64,000 nt of DNA from Rothia dentocariosa ATCC 17931 (lineage in GTDB: Bacteria > Actinomycetota > Actinomycetes > Actinomycetales > Micrococcaceae), in assembly GCF_000164695.2 (NCBI RefSeq), contig NC_014643.1:496001-560000 (forward strand), in the 5' to 3' direction. The notes beneath the pieces were generated by a model, which was not told the origin of the DNA, ran no database searches, and worked only from the letters and a program-made list of their open reading frames with translations. Below are positions 43,178 through 52,596 of the stretch, one piece after another. Each line of letters begins with the position of its first letter. The stretch's first letter is position 1. The position numbers were made by a program, and so were the translations under genes.

Positions 43178-43900
43178 ATGAATTCCACACACCTGCCCAC
43201 GCGCAGAACCATTCTCGCCCTCGGACTCAGTATTTCTGGGACGTTCACGTTAAGTTCGTGTGCCCGGCCAGAAGGTAGGACTTCTCAGTACGAGTATAGT
43301 GAGGTATATCCGACCCCTTCACAGACCTTTGAACAAAACCGTGGAGCAGACTACAGCGGCACCATACAGCTAGGAACATATGAAAAGCACGGGAAATACG
43401 TTCCTGGAACCCAAGAACACAAGGCGCAAAACGTTCCTAAACCTCTCCAACCCCATTACATCAATGAATACAGCAGCGACGGAATGTATGCTTTCCTCGC
43501 CTATTGGGTTGAGTCCGTCAACTATGCATATCTTACTGGTGATATTAAACCACTAAGCCAAGTCACCGATGCAACCGCGACTATTCCTTCAGCGGTTCTT
43601 GATCTATATCAGAAAAATACAGGATGGGTTATAGGACCACAACATATTTTTACCATCGAACTTTCAACACCAGGATCGCATGACGTTACCCTAAAATCAC
43701 CCGACCGTATATGGCAAAGTGTTATCAATATTTCCTCAGAGGCTCAAGTATACGACTCCACCAATAATTCCACGCAGTCTTTCCTGAAAGTTATTGACAG
43801 GGTAGAGAAGGAGGAAGTTAACGCCAGACTCAGGTATCTTGATGGTCACTGGAACCTCGTTAAAGAAGACGGGTCAATCAACCAGAGAAAACCACTTTAA
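43178..43900 (+). CDS. Tat-type lipoprotein, DUF6318-like (array unit 2, plus strand)
   Basis: 240 residues. Signal MNSTHLPTRRTILALGLS with lipobox LSSC. The core carries NVPKPLQPHYINEYSSDG, FLAYWVESVNYAYLTGDIKP, LYQKNTGWVIGPQHIF and LDGHWNLVKEDGS. It is clearly homologous to the plus-strand genes at 41637 and 44712, with divergence concentrated in the linker and the last third. It has the same convergent arrangement, with 7 bp between stops. Confidence 0.75.
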   Translation: MNSTHLPTRRTILALGLSISGTFTLSSCARPEGRTSQYEYSEVYPTPSQTFEQNRGADYSGTIQLGTYEKHGKYVPGTQEHKAQNVPKPLQPHYINEYSSDGMYAFLAYWVESVNYAYLTGDIKPLSQVTDATATIPSAVLDLYQKNTGWVIGPQHIFTIELSTPGSHDVTLKSPDRIWQSVINISSEAQVYDSTNNSTQSFLKVIDRVEKEEVNARLRYLDGHWNLVKEDGSINQRKPL

Positions 43901-43907
43901 TATTTTT

Positions 43908-44612
43908 TTAGGACACGGTATAAATGCTGTGATATGCAGTATCTGACCGCCACTTACCCTCCACATACGCAATCTGCAACTGCACCTCACCCGATTGTAA
44001 CCTTAGAACATCAGCTAAAGGACGACTCTCCTTCGTGTCCGCATAAAACACCAGGGCATCAGCATCTACATTTAAACGAGCAGACCACGTAAACACCTTC
44101 GAATCCTCCAACGTTTCTGCAGGATGCGGTTCCAACAACTCACCTTTTAACGGTGACTTATCCTGACTCATCACCCACCCAGTCTCATCCTCATACAGCT
44201 TCACAATATCAGGACGAGCCGTCTTCAACTCAGGATCAATAACCTTCAAAGGCTCTACCTCCCCCGTAAGCAACAGATAATTCAGAGCAGAAACCCAGAG
44301 ACCAACTGCACTGTAAATATTTGATACATAATAGTCCTGAAAAGTTTGATGAGGGCGCGGTATAGGTGTACTGACGGCAGGATGCTCTACAGTTCCTGCT
44401 TCGAACTTTCCCACAGTTTGATAATCACCAAACTTCACTACTCCAGAGTAGTCTTTACTATTCCAAAATGGCTCCTCCGTAGACGAAGGAGAAGACGAAA
44501 AACCCTCAGTTCTAGAAGGAGCTGGCCTAGAAACAGCACATGCACTCAACACCGAGCCAGCAACAACACCCCAACCACCAGTAAACATTAATCGGCGAGA
44601 TAATCTGCCCAT
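43908..44612 (-). CDS. Tat-type lipoprotein, DUF6318-like (array unit 2, minus strand)
   Basis: 234 residues. Signal MGRLSRRLMFTGG and lipobox LSAC, nearly identical at the N-terminus to the unit 1 copy. The middle differs from unit 1 (KFGDYQTVGKFEAGTVEH), while the later part, LKGELLEPHPAETLEDSKVF through RPLADVLRLQSGE, is identical in DNA over about 240 bp to the copy at 45432-46151. It is convergent with the plus-strand gene. Confidence 0.75.
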   Translation of the reverse strand: MGRLSRRLMFTGGWGVVAGSVLSACAVSRPAPSRTEGFSSSPSSTEEPFWNSKDYSGVVKFGDYQTVGKFEAGTVEHPAVSTPIPRPHQTFQDYYVSNIYSAVGLWVSALNYLLLTGEVEPLKVIDPELKTARPDIVKLYEDETGWVMSQDKSPLKGELLEPHPAETLEDSKVFTWSARLNVDADALVFYADTKESRPLADVLRLQSGEVQLQIAYVEGKWRSDTAYHSIYTVS

Positions 44613-44711
44613 CATACTCCCCTTCATCGCAGCAAAATCGGTCAGGCAACAACCCAAACCCTATACAATAGAGTAATACACTGACCAAAATGCCCAGAGA
44701 GCCAAACACCC
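44613..44711. promoter_or_regulatory. Divergent promoter between array units 2 and 3
   Basis: 99 bp nearly identical to 43080-43177, including CCTATACAATAGAGTAATAC and the AGAGAGCC before the plus-strand start. Confidence 0.5.
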
Positions 44712-45425
44712 ATGAACCCCACACACCTGCCCACACGCCGTACTTTCCTTACTCTTGGGCTCGGCATAGGAACGCTCGCACTTGGCGCATGCGCGCCCAC
44801 TACACGAAGCGCTCCTAAAGCAAGAGCCACATACCCTAAGCCGACGCAATCTTTCGATATTGGCAGTAAATATGACTACGATGGACCCGTTCGTCTTGAT
44901 ACCTACGAAAAACACGGTAAATTCATTCCAGCAACCACCGAACATCCGGCGCAAAACGTCCCTAAACCCCTCATGCCCGACTACATCAACGAATACAGCA
45001 ACAATGGATTTTACGCTTCTATAGCTTATTGGGTAGAAGCAGTTAACTACGCGTACCTGACTGGAGATCTTAAACCTCTTAGCCAAATCACTGATGCTCG
45101 ACTCACTCTTAATTCTGAAATTATCAAACTCTATGAAGAAAAAACCGGATGGGTTATAGGACCACAGCATCCCTGCAGCGTCGAATTTGAAACAGCGGGA
45201 TCAAATAATAATCTAAATGATCCCTCGATCCGAGAATGGCAAAGTATTATACGAATATCTCCAGAAACCAAAGTTTATAACTCTACCACTGGAACAACTA
45301 CACCATTTCTAGAATTTTCAGATCAAAAAGCTGAGAAGAAATCCGCAATCGGCTTACGTTATTCAAATAATGAATGGTATTTCGTCAATGACGACGGTTC
45401 TAATATCGAGAAGAAAAAACTCTAA
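44712..45425 (+). CDS. Tat-type lipoprotein, DUF6318-like (array unit 3, plus strand)
   Basis: 237 residues. Signal MNPTHLPTRRTFLTLGLG and lipobox LGAC. The core has NVPKPLMPDYINEYSNNG, SIAYWVEAVNYAYLTGDLKP and LYEEKTGWVIGPQHPCS, with terminal NNEWYFVNDDGS. It is AT-rich towards the 3' end compared with neighbours outside the cluster. It is convergent with the lipoprotein that overlaps the RHS gene, 6 bp between stops. Confidence 0.75.
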   Translation: MNPTHLPTRRTFLTLGLGIGTLALGACAPTTRSAPKARATYPKPTQSFDIGSKYDYDGPVRLDTYEKHGKFIPATTEHPAQNVPKPLMPDYINEYSNNGFYASIAYWVEAVNYAYLTGDLKPLSQITDARLTLNSEIIKLYEEKTGWVIGPQHPCSVEFETAGSNNNLNDPSIREWQSIIRISPETKVYNSTTGTTTPFLEFSDQKAEKKSAIGLRYSNNEWYFVNDDGSNIEKKKL

Positions 45426-45431
45426 AACCTC

Positions 45432-46151
45432 TCACGAGACCTGATAAACAACATCATAAGCAGTCTCAGACCTCCACTTACCCTCCACATACGCAACCTG
45501 GAGCTGAATCTCACCCGATTGTAACCTTAGAACATCAGCTAAAGGACGACTCTCCTTCGTGTCCGCATAAAACACCAGGGCATCAGCATCTACATTTAAA
45601 CGAGCAGACCACGTAAACACCTTCGAATCCTCCAACGTTTCTGCAGGATGCGGTTCCAACAACTCACCTTTTAACGGTGACTTATCCTGACTCATCACCC
45701 ACCCAGTCTCATCCTCATACAGCTTCACAATATCAGGACGAGCCGTCTTCAACTCAGGATCAATAATCTTCAAAGGCTCTGTCTCCCCCGTAAGCAACAA
45801 ATAATTCAGAGCAGACACCCAAAAACCTAAAGCACTCCAGACATTAGAAACGATATATTCGTTACTTGACTGATAAGGGCGAGGATTTGGAACACCCCAC
45901 GCACGATGCTCCCGAGTCCCAGGAATAAACTTACCAACCGCCTGAAACTCCCAATACTCTAACTTCCCTTGATAGTTCCTATTATCCCAAAAGGATCCTA
46001 AAACTCCCGATGAACTTGGAGAGGATGAAGTTAAATATGTTTCTCTTGGCGTAGATACCGAAGCGCAAGAAGTAACAAGCAAACCCAGAGAGGCTCCAAA
46101 TCCATACAGACACAAGAACCGACGAGAGAGATTATTTTTATTATTTTCCAT
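45432..46151 (-). CDS. Lipoprotein overlapping the RHS toxin gene; mosaic of the other two minus-strand copies
   Basis: 239 residues, ATG 46151, overlapping the last 11 nt of the RHS gene, the usual position of a cognate immunity gene. The N-terminus is unique (MENNKNNLSRRFLCLYGFG, lipobox VTSC). The next part (YWEFQAVGKF through LKIIDPEL) is nearly identical in DNA to the unit 1 copy. The following ~240 bp (MSQDKSPLKGELLEP through LRLQSGE) are identical to the unit 2 copy. The end (SETAYDVVYQVS) returns to unit 1 type. This mosaic points to gene conversion. It would sit on the outer face of the cytoplasmic membrane, the side a secreted lipase would attack. Confidence 0.8.
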   Translation of the reverse strand: MENNKNNLSRRFLCLYGFGASLGLLVTSCASVSTPRETYLTSSSPSSSGVLGSFWDNRNYQGKLEYWEFQAVGKFIPGTREHRAWGVPNPRPYQSSNEYIVSNVWSALGFWVSALNYLLLTGETEPLKIIDPELKTARPDIVKLYEDETGWVMSQDKSPLKGELLEPHPAETLEDSKVFTWSARLNVDADALVFYADTKESRPLADVLRLQSGEIQLQVAYVEGKWRSETAYDVVYQVS

Positions 46152-49100
46152 AATACCCCTTATAACTTTGGCTATTTTCTTCAGCCCATCTCAAAGCCGG
46201 ATTCTCTACTGCTGTATTCGTCCCAGTATATAGCTTTGTTTCAGGTTCTAGAACACCACTTTCAACAGATATTTGAGGCTCGTTTTGATGATTCTTTATA
46301 TACTCACGCGTAGCTCGATCATAAACACTCATATCGTGATAGTGCATAGGTGAAAGTGCCTCGTATGGAGATGACTCAACCGTAATTTTTGCACCCTCCG
46401 GTTTCCCATATGAAAATAACGGGTATGGAGTAGCTGAAGGTATCGGATCATAACGGTTTTCCACCTGCGTCAAGTTAAATTGATGAGGCAAATTTTTATT
46501 CTGCCCCTGTAAATTATCAATTGGAGCTCCATAGGTAACGACATTACTTACATTATACTTATTATTAAATTCTTCATTATTTGCCAAGTTATATGCAACA
46601 GCACCACCTTGAGAATGTCCAACAAGAACAACCTGATCATCGGGAGATATTTTTTCCTTATTTAAAGACTCAGCAACTAGCCTTGGGTACGGAGACATAT
46701 CATCAATCTTATCACTTGACTCTCCACCGGATATTCCAAGATTAGACCCAATACTTCCCAACTCTCCTGTTTTATGATTAAAATCCGTACCAGAAATATA
46801 CACATATACAATCTTCTTTCCAGTACTCTTATTCTTGTATATATCTAATTGAACGCCAGAATATCCACGATTATCCCTTTTTTCCATCTCTTTTACATAT
46901 TCTGCTGAATCAACCTGTTTCATACGCTCAGCAATTTCATCTAATCGCCGTGGCGGCTCCTGAGGAGAAGGGGAAATATCAGGCATTTCAGGTTTATCAA
47001 TTTGCTCTTCAATATTTAAATATTCAATTTTTGGAGTCCTTTTGGAATCCTCAAGTTTAGGACTTGCATTTGCTACTTTTAATCCAAAATAGTGAGAATT
47101 CACGAGAGATACAATTAAGGGTTGATTCTTACTTGCCAAAAACGATAAAGTAAATCCTTGGACGTACCCACTTATATACATATACGCATTTGAAACGTAT
47201 ACATATGCCGTAAAGAACGCAGTACCGATCCGATACGCCCAATCAACTGGCATAAGGATAATTTTACCTAAAGTAAGTATAACCTTCTCTAGATTTTGCC
47301 CGATCCACGATAAACCATCAATGGAAATTTTTGTTATAGCAAGCATGCCAAGTGTTGTACACAATTTTATATCAGATACAATCCCGTCCCATTTTAAAGC
47401 AGCTTCTAAAAGGGTTTGTTTCCACCAAGCCTGAAAATAATTCCAACCGTTATGAATCTCCCTCAGCTTCTTCAGTTCTTCAACCGAGATAGGTGAGAGT
47501 CCCCATGGGTCGATGAGCCCTACGGGGTTGTTGCCGACCAGAGAATATTCGTTCCCTACCCAGCCAGCGCCGGGAATTGCCGGAAGTGGGTCACGCGAGA
47601 GGAACGAAGCCGTCGACCCATCCACCATCCGGTGTCCCAGAACGTTTACCCCTGCAATCCTGATACCACCAGCACGCGGCACAGAAATCAGAGACAGCGC
47701 ATCCGGCATCATAGATGTCTGAGCTGGTGAAGGCGCGCTACTCTGAGGGCTGTAGGCGCTAAACGGATCGAGTGAACCCGTTCCCGGTGCCAGCATGGGA
47801 ATCGAGAACTCACGGTCTTGAGACAACGAAAAATCTAAAGCACTATCGGCAATACCTTCGGGAAGCTCAGCAGCGGACGCAGACCCCACACCCATAAGCG
47901 TGGGCACACCCAAAAGATCATCCCACACCACCGGAACCGATACGCCATCTGCGCCTGTCACCCGGTAAATCTCGCCTTCATAGGAAGCTGCCGCAGAAAC
48001 AGTACCCTCAGCAGCCGCAGCATTCACACGCGACACAGCTGCCAGATACCCGGCAGGATTGAAATCTACGTCTATCTGAGAGCCGTCAGAGGTACGCTCA
48101 CCCGTGCGGTGACCGTTAGCATCGTAGGTAAACACACGAACCTGAGACAGTGAAAGCTCGATAGGTTCTGTTAGCGTATTGTCTAATGGCAAAGCGCCCA
48201 AGGTGAAAGCCTGAGGATGCTCTAGACCGTGCTGCTTTAGGAACTCATCAGCATGCGCGATCTCATCAGAAGAAACATCGAGAGTATACGTACAAACGTT
48301 GTGAAGCTGAGCCGCAGCGTCATAGGTGAAAAGGCGCACACGGGCAGCGACAACCTGTAGAAGCCCAGGATTTTCTGCATTTTCTGGTTCGACGAGCGCG
48401 TATACTTCACGTTCCAGCGTGCCTGCACTCCCCCAGTTCCAGGTCATGTATTCGTTTCCACGGCGGGCACTCACCAGCTGCCCAGAACCATCATAGGAGT
48501 ACATGACTAACCCAGCAGGAGAATCGACACCAATAATGCGTCCTTCACTATCCCGCATAATCTGAGCATGTCTGTAAACATCGCCTGAAGATGCAGACTC
48601 TTCGGAATACTCCGTGATCAGACCGTCCGTGTAGTTCCAGCGGCGAACAATATCTCCCACCCGAGCACGTACTAGGTTGTTAACGGCATCGTAGGCAAAG
48701 GACGCGGTTTCTCCCTGAAGGTAGTCACCCGTCGATACCAGGTTTCCGGCATTATCGTAGGTGTAACTCTGCATGCCATAGGGACTAATCAAACCCGTGC
48801 GGTAGCCATCGGCATCATAGATATACACTAGCTCGTATGTTCCTTCCGAGAGGAAGGTCTGAGAAATATCAGCAACCGAGGTTTCGGAGGACAGCACCGA
48901 TTCACCGACTCCGTGACGAACGCTGACCACGCGATCCAGGCGGTCACGGTGAGTACGGGTCACCCAAGGTTTTTGACCCGAGTTTTTACCGCCAACTGCG
49001 GTCCAGTCCCGCACGGTGATGCTTCGGCCGCGTAGGTTTCGGGCAATCTGCGCCATCAGCTCACCGTCAACACGGTATGCCGTCACCTCGCCGTTTGCAT

Positions 49101-52100
49101 CGTGCTCCCACGCATGAACCCTGCGGTCAGGGTTAGTCTTTGAAACTAGGCGCGAAGCACCGTCGTAGGAGTACTCTGTCACGGCACCTACGGGATCAAC
49201 TCGGCGTACCATATCGCCCAGAACATCATATTCGTAGCTGGTAATGGCGCCTGCCGGGTCCATCATCGATACTACATTCCCGGCTTCGTCATAGGTGTAA
49301 TGGGTACGTCCGCCTACGCCGTTAATCATGGTGATAACCTGACCTGCGGCGTCATAAACGAAGGAGCGGGTACCGTACTTACCATCACGAATACTTGTTA
49401 CGCGCCCGGCGGCATCATAGGTATAGTGCGTCGGAAGCTGCGAACCACCCACCACACTGATAATACGGCTGGCACGGTCGTACGTCATGCGTTCTACAGT
49501 TCCATCCGCAAATTTACGTGCTACCGGGCGCGAATCGGCATCATACTCCAGCTCGGTGGTATTCCCGTTTCCATCGGTCACAGACGCGAGCCGCCCCGCT
49601 CGATCGTAGGCGTAGGTTTTGACTCGCCCTGCGGGAGATACTTCACGCACAAGCTGATGCGCGCGGTTATATTCGTACCGCGTCAGGCCGCCTTCGGCAT
49701 CAAGGATTTCAACCGGGTTACCCACGGCATCATAGACGATGCGCTCTTCACCAGATGCCGCACGCTCTTGAACGGTTTCCGTGGGCGAGGGGATTTCCTC
49801 GCGTGCTACCGGGCGTCCCAGCTGATCCAGCTTCACCCGTATTGCTGTACCTGAACCGTCACGCTGCGTCACTGTGCGGTGGGTACGATTGGCGATATTT
49901 TTCACCTGCACACCGGTCGGGTCGATCGTGCTGGTAAGCGTACTTGCCGCGTCGTAAGCACGTTTCCAGGAACCGCCAGCAGGGTCGACGGTTTCCACCA
50001 GACGTGCCAACCCGTCATAGATATAGGTAAAGGTTCTACCGCCGGGCAAGGTTTCCGAACTCATATTTCCATAGAGGTCGAAAGTACGTGTGGTAATGCG
50101 CTCAAGCGCATCGCGAAGCTGAACCACATCGCCGCTGGCGCCATATGTGTACTCTTGACGCGCGCCCAGGGGGTCAACGGTAGCAGTCAGGCGAGCACCT
50201 TCAGCATACTCAAATTTCCAGAGAGCACCCGTGGGGTCTTCATAGCAGATCAGGTTACCTGCGTTATCGTAGGTTAGAGTCGTGCGATAACCGAGTGGTG
50301 TTGTTACTGCCGCTAGCTGGCCTGAAGGAGTGTATTCCAGACGTGTGGTCTCGCCCAGATCATTACTCATAGTAACCGGCTGCCCAAACTTGTCGTAGGT
50401 GAAGTTCACCCCTACGCCCTCAGGATTTTCGGTTCGGATCAGCATTCCCTGATTCCAGGTGAATGTGGCGGTGTTGCCTTGGGCATCAGTCACGGCAGAC
50501 GGATAGCGATCCTCAGGACTGGCATAGGTGAAGGTCTGGGTTGCAAGGACCTGCGGTGTACTATCTTCCGTTCCCTCCCCGTTCAGGTGGGCGATGTACG
50601 TTTCGTAGCGTTTCCGCTGGTCCACCTCAAAAGTAGAGATGATTTGAGAGGTCACCCGGTCAAATTCATCGTAAGTAGTGAGCGTTTCTGCGCCTTCGGC
50701 GGTGATCTCGCGAATCTGCCGACCACGCTCATCGTAGTACCTGTGTATGCGGCTCCCATCGCGTTCCGTTACGAGACGGCGGTTACCGAAGGTGTCGTAG
50801 GAGAAGGTAGTACGGCCGCCTCCAGCATCGTGCAGGGCAACCAGGCGACCGTATTCATCGCTAACCCACACGTTTGCATCGGTGCCGTCAGTATTGGCAA
50901 TATCGGTGATGCCGTGGTTCAGATAGGAGTACCGCACGGTACGCCCGTAGTGGGTGAGCTGCTGAATTATACGGGCTCGTTCATCATAGGAGTTAGTAAC
51001 CTCGACGGTACCATCTGCTGCGATAACACGGTAAATCAGATTATTCTCATCATGCTCGTATGTACGGGTACCTCGCGCAGTATTTACACCCGTGAGATGT
51101 CCAGCAGTTCGTTCTGCAAGACCTCCGTACATATATTCAGCATGCTCACCAGTAGAAGTGGTTACGTAAGAAACGCGCCCATCACGGTATTGAATCTTAA
51201 TATGTCGTCCAAGTTCGTGTATAAGCTGAACTATTTGACCTTCGCTGTTACGCAAAGCAGCAATTGTAGTTCCTGGGCCAGTAGTTGCGCCAAGCCAGGT
51301 ACCGCTCGGAGAGAAATAGGTTCGGGTTCCCTGATTATCTTGGGCACAGTAGAGCACACCGACATGTTGCTCTGTGGTATTCAGAATGAATTCAAGCGTG
51401 GAGTCAATGTCATGATGTTCTTCAAGACTTATACGCTCAAGCCATTGCGCTTCTCGCTGAGCTCGGGCAAACCCTTCACCCTGCCGTGCATAGAAGATAT
51501 GCCGCCCATCAGGAAAAATACGGGTTGCGCCTTCGTCCTCAAAAAATAGTTTTACGTCCAGATTCGATGACCAACCAGGACCAAAAACGCCGGCATCCAT
51601 AGAGTCATCGAGCAAGGCGACGCTGTTGTACATGCGGGTTAGAGCACAGGATGATGCAAGACCGGAATACTCAAGGTCAATCTCCGGCTCGATAAAGTTA
51701 CCCGTCGCCACATTAACAGGGTCGTTTGCGAAACCACTTGAAGGCGTTTTACCCGTCACCATAGGTGCTGGAATCGTTAGGTCGGCGCGGTTGCTACGTA
51801 TACCTTTAAGATCTAAGCTGTTTTGCAACGCCGCGTCCGAGAGGGTAATAAACTCGCCAGCAGCTCCAGCCTTTTCAAATTCGTTCGCAATAGTATCTGC
51901 CCACCGATGATCTTGGCGGTTCTCTTCATTCCATGTCTCAAATGCTTTTATAAAGTCTTCGCAGTCAACGCTCCCCCACTGGCTTCCAGCAGAAAATTCC
52001 GCAGCTTTCTCACGTATTTTATTAGGAAAATAACTAAGCCCAGAGACAAGGCTCTCAGTTTGCATAGCGCTTATCATCAGTCTGGAAGGTCGGAGCGAAG

Positions 52101-52596
52101 ATACCGACATACCCTGTTCTGTATTCTCTCCTATACGAGGAAACTCACGTGAAGGCTGTCTTACAACCTCAATATGAACATTGGGAGGAATAATTTCATC
52201 TACTGGCGGCGCAAATCCCCAAAACTCATCCCAGCTTTTATGAAGCCCCCACCAGTCATCCTCATACTCGCGTGCCTTCTGGCGGTTTCTCCGTTCATCA
52301 TAAGCAGATCTATTGATTTGGTTAATAGACCGTTCTAGCTGCTCCAGGTAGCTGATAATAGCGTTTCCGCCCTCAACAGCTATCTCCATATTCCGCCGGT
52401 AAACTTCAGCGAAATACCCTCTGAAATCTTTAAGTGCTTCATCAGCAGTTCTACGCAGATGAGGTAGCAGAAATTTAAGCTCTCGCGAGGCTCTCTGACA
52501 TATATCTGCGAATGAGGAAGCTGCAGAATGATCAAATATAAGGGGATTATGGTTCGCGTATCCGATTTCGGTTCTCTGTGGTTGTTCATCGCTCAT
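46141..52596 (-). CDS. YD/RHS-repeat polymorphic toxin with lipase-like C-terminal domain
   Basis: 2151 residues from ATG 52596 (TTGAGGATGC upstream). Residues ~15-110 form a helical, WXG100/LXG-like N-terminus. A DUF6531-type segment (NDPVNVATGNFIEPEIDLEYSG...) starts near 289. About 25 YD repeats (YDxxGxxxxxxD type) fill ~400-1400. The core ends near 1695 with NNPVGLIDPWGLSP, the RHS border motif. The C-terminal ~450 residues are AT-rich, with hydrophobic helices first (~1730-1800), then an alpha/beta-hydrolase: nucleophile elbow VLVGHSQGGAVAY (~1991), acid in NRYDPIP (~2050) and His in MHYHD (~2088). Export by a type VII-like route and phospholipase activity are inferred. A lipoprotein gene overlaps its 3' end. 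Confidence 0.88.
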   Translation of the reverse strand: MSDEQPQRTEIGYANHNPLIFDHSAASSFADICQRASRELKFLLPHLRRTADEALKDFRGYFAEVYRRNMEIAVEGGNAIISYLEQLERSINQINRSAYDERRNRQKAREYEDDWWGLHKSWDEFWGFAPPVDEIIPPNVHIEVVRQPSREFPRIGENTEQGMSVSSLRPSRLMISAMQTESLVSGLSYFPNKIREKAAEFSAGSQWGSVDCEDFIKAFETWNEENRQDHRWADTIANEFEKAGAAGEFITLSDAALQNSLDLKGIRSNRADLTIPAPMVTGKTPSSGFANDPVNVATGNFIEPEIDLEYSGLASSCALTRMYNSVALLDDSMDAGVFGPGWSSNLDVKLFFEDEGATRIFPDGRHIFYARQGEGFARAQREAQWLERISLEEHHDIDSTLEFILNTTEQHVGVLYCAQDNQGTRTYFSPSGTWLGATTGPGTTIAALRNSEGQIVQLIHELGRHIKIQYRDGRVSYVTTSTGEHAEYMYGGLAERTAGHLTGVNTARGTRTYEHDENNLIYRVIAADGTVEVTNSYDERARIIQQLTHYGRTVRYSYLNHGITDIANTDGTDANVWVSDEYGRLVALHDAGGGRTTFSYDTFGNRRLVTERDGSRIHRYYDERGRQIREITAEGAETLTTYDEFDRVTSQIISTFEVDQRKRYETYIAHLNGEGTEDSTPQVLATQTFTYASPEDRYPSAVTDAQGNTATFTWNQGMLIRTENPEGVGVNFTYDKFGQPVTMSNDLGETTRLEYTPSGQLAAVTTPLGYRTTLTYDNAGNLICYEDPTGALWKFEYAEGARLTATVDPLGARQEYTYGASGDVVQLRDALERITTRTFDLYGNMSSETLPGGRTFTYIYDGLARLVETVDPAGGSWKRAYDAASTLTSTIDPTGVQVKNIANRTHRTVTQRDGSGTAIRVKLDQLGRPVAREEIPSPTETVQERAASGEERIVYDAVGNPVEILDAEGGLTRYEYNRAHQLVREVSPAGRVKTYAYDRAGRLASVTDGNGNTTELEYDADSRPVARKFADGTVERMTYDRASRIISVVGGSQLPTHYTYDAAGRVTSIRDGKYGTRSFVYDAAGQVITMINGVGGRTHYTYDEAGNVVSMMDPAGAITSYEYDVLGDMVRRVDPVGAVTEYSYDGASRLVSKTNPDRRVHAWEHDANGEVTAYRVDGELMAQIARNLRGRSITVRDWTAVGGKNSGQKPWVTRTHRDRLDRVVSVRHGVGESVLSSETSVADISQTFLSEGTYELVYIYDADGYRTGLISPYGMQSYTYDNAGNLVSTGDYLQGETASFAYDAVNNLVRARVGDIVRRWNYTDGLITEYSEESASSGDVYRHAQIMRDSEGRIIGVDSPAGLVMYSYDGSGQLVSARRGNEYMTWNWGSAGTLEREVYALVEPENAENPGLLQVVAARVRLFTYDAAAQLHNVCTYTLDVSSDEIAHADEFLKQHGLEHPQAFTLGALPLDNTLTEPIELSLSQVRVFTYDANGHRTGERTSDGSQIDVDFNPAGYLAAVSRVNAAAAEGTVSAAASYEGEIYRVTGADGVSVPVVWDDLLGVPTLMGVGSASAAELPEGIADSALDFSLSQDREFSIPMLAPGTGSLDPFSAYSPQSSAPSPAQTSMMPDALSLISVPRAGGIRIAGVNVLGHRMVDGSTASFLSRDPLPAIPGAGWVGNEYSLVGNNPVGLIDPWGLSPISVEELKKLREIHNGWNYFQAWWKQTLLEAALKWDGIVSDIKLCTTLGMLAITKISIDGLSWIGQNLEKVILTLGKIILMPVDWAYRIGTAFFTAYVYVSNAYMYISGYVQGFTLSFLASKNQPLIVSLVNSHYFGLKVANASPKLEDSKRTPKIEYLNIEEQIDKPEMPDISPSPQEPPRRLDEIAERMKQVDSAEYVKEMEKRDNRGYSGVQLDIYKNKSTGKKIVYVYISGTDFNHKTGELGSIGSNLGISGGESSDKIDDMSPYPRLVAESLNKEKISPDDQVVLVGHSQGGAVAYNLANNEEFNNKYNVSNVVTYGAPIDNLQGQNKNLPHQFNLTQVENRYDPIPSATPYPLFSYGKPEGAKITVESSPYEALSPMHYHDMSVYDRATREYIKNHQNEPQISVESGVLEPETKLYTGTNTAVENPALRWAEENSQSYKGYYGK

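Noticed and set aside
50479..51549. A 356-codon open frame antisense to the RHS gene
   Set aside because: Its repetitive product mirrors the YD repeats of the minus-strand protein and has no start signal.
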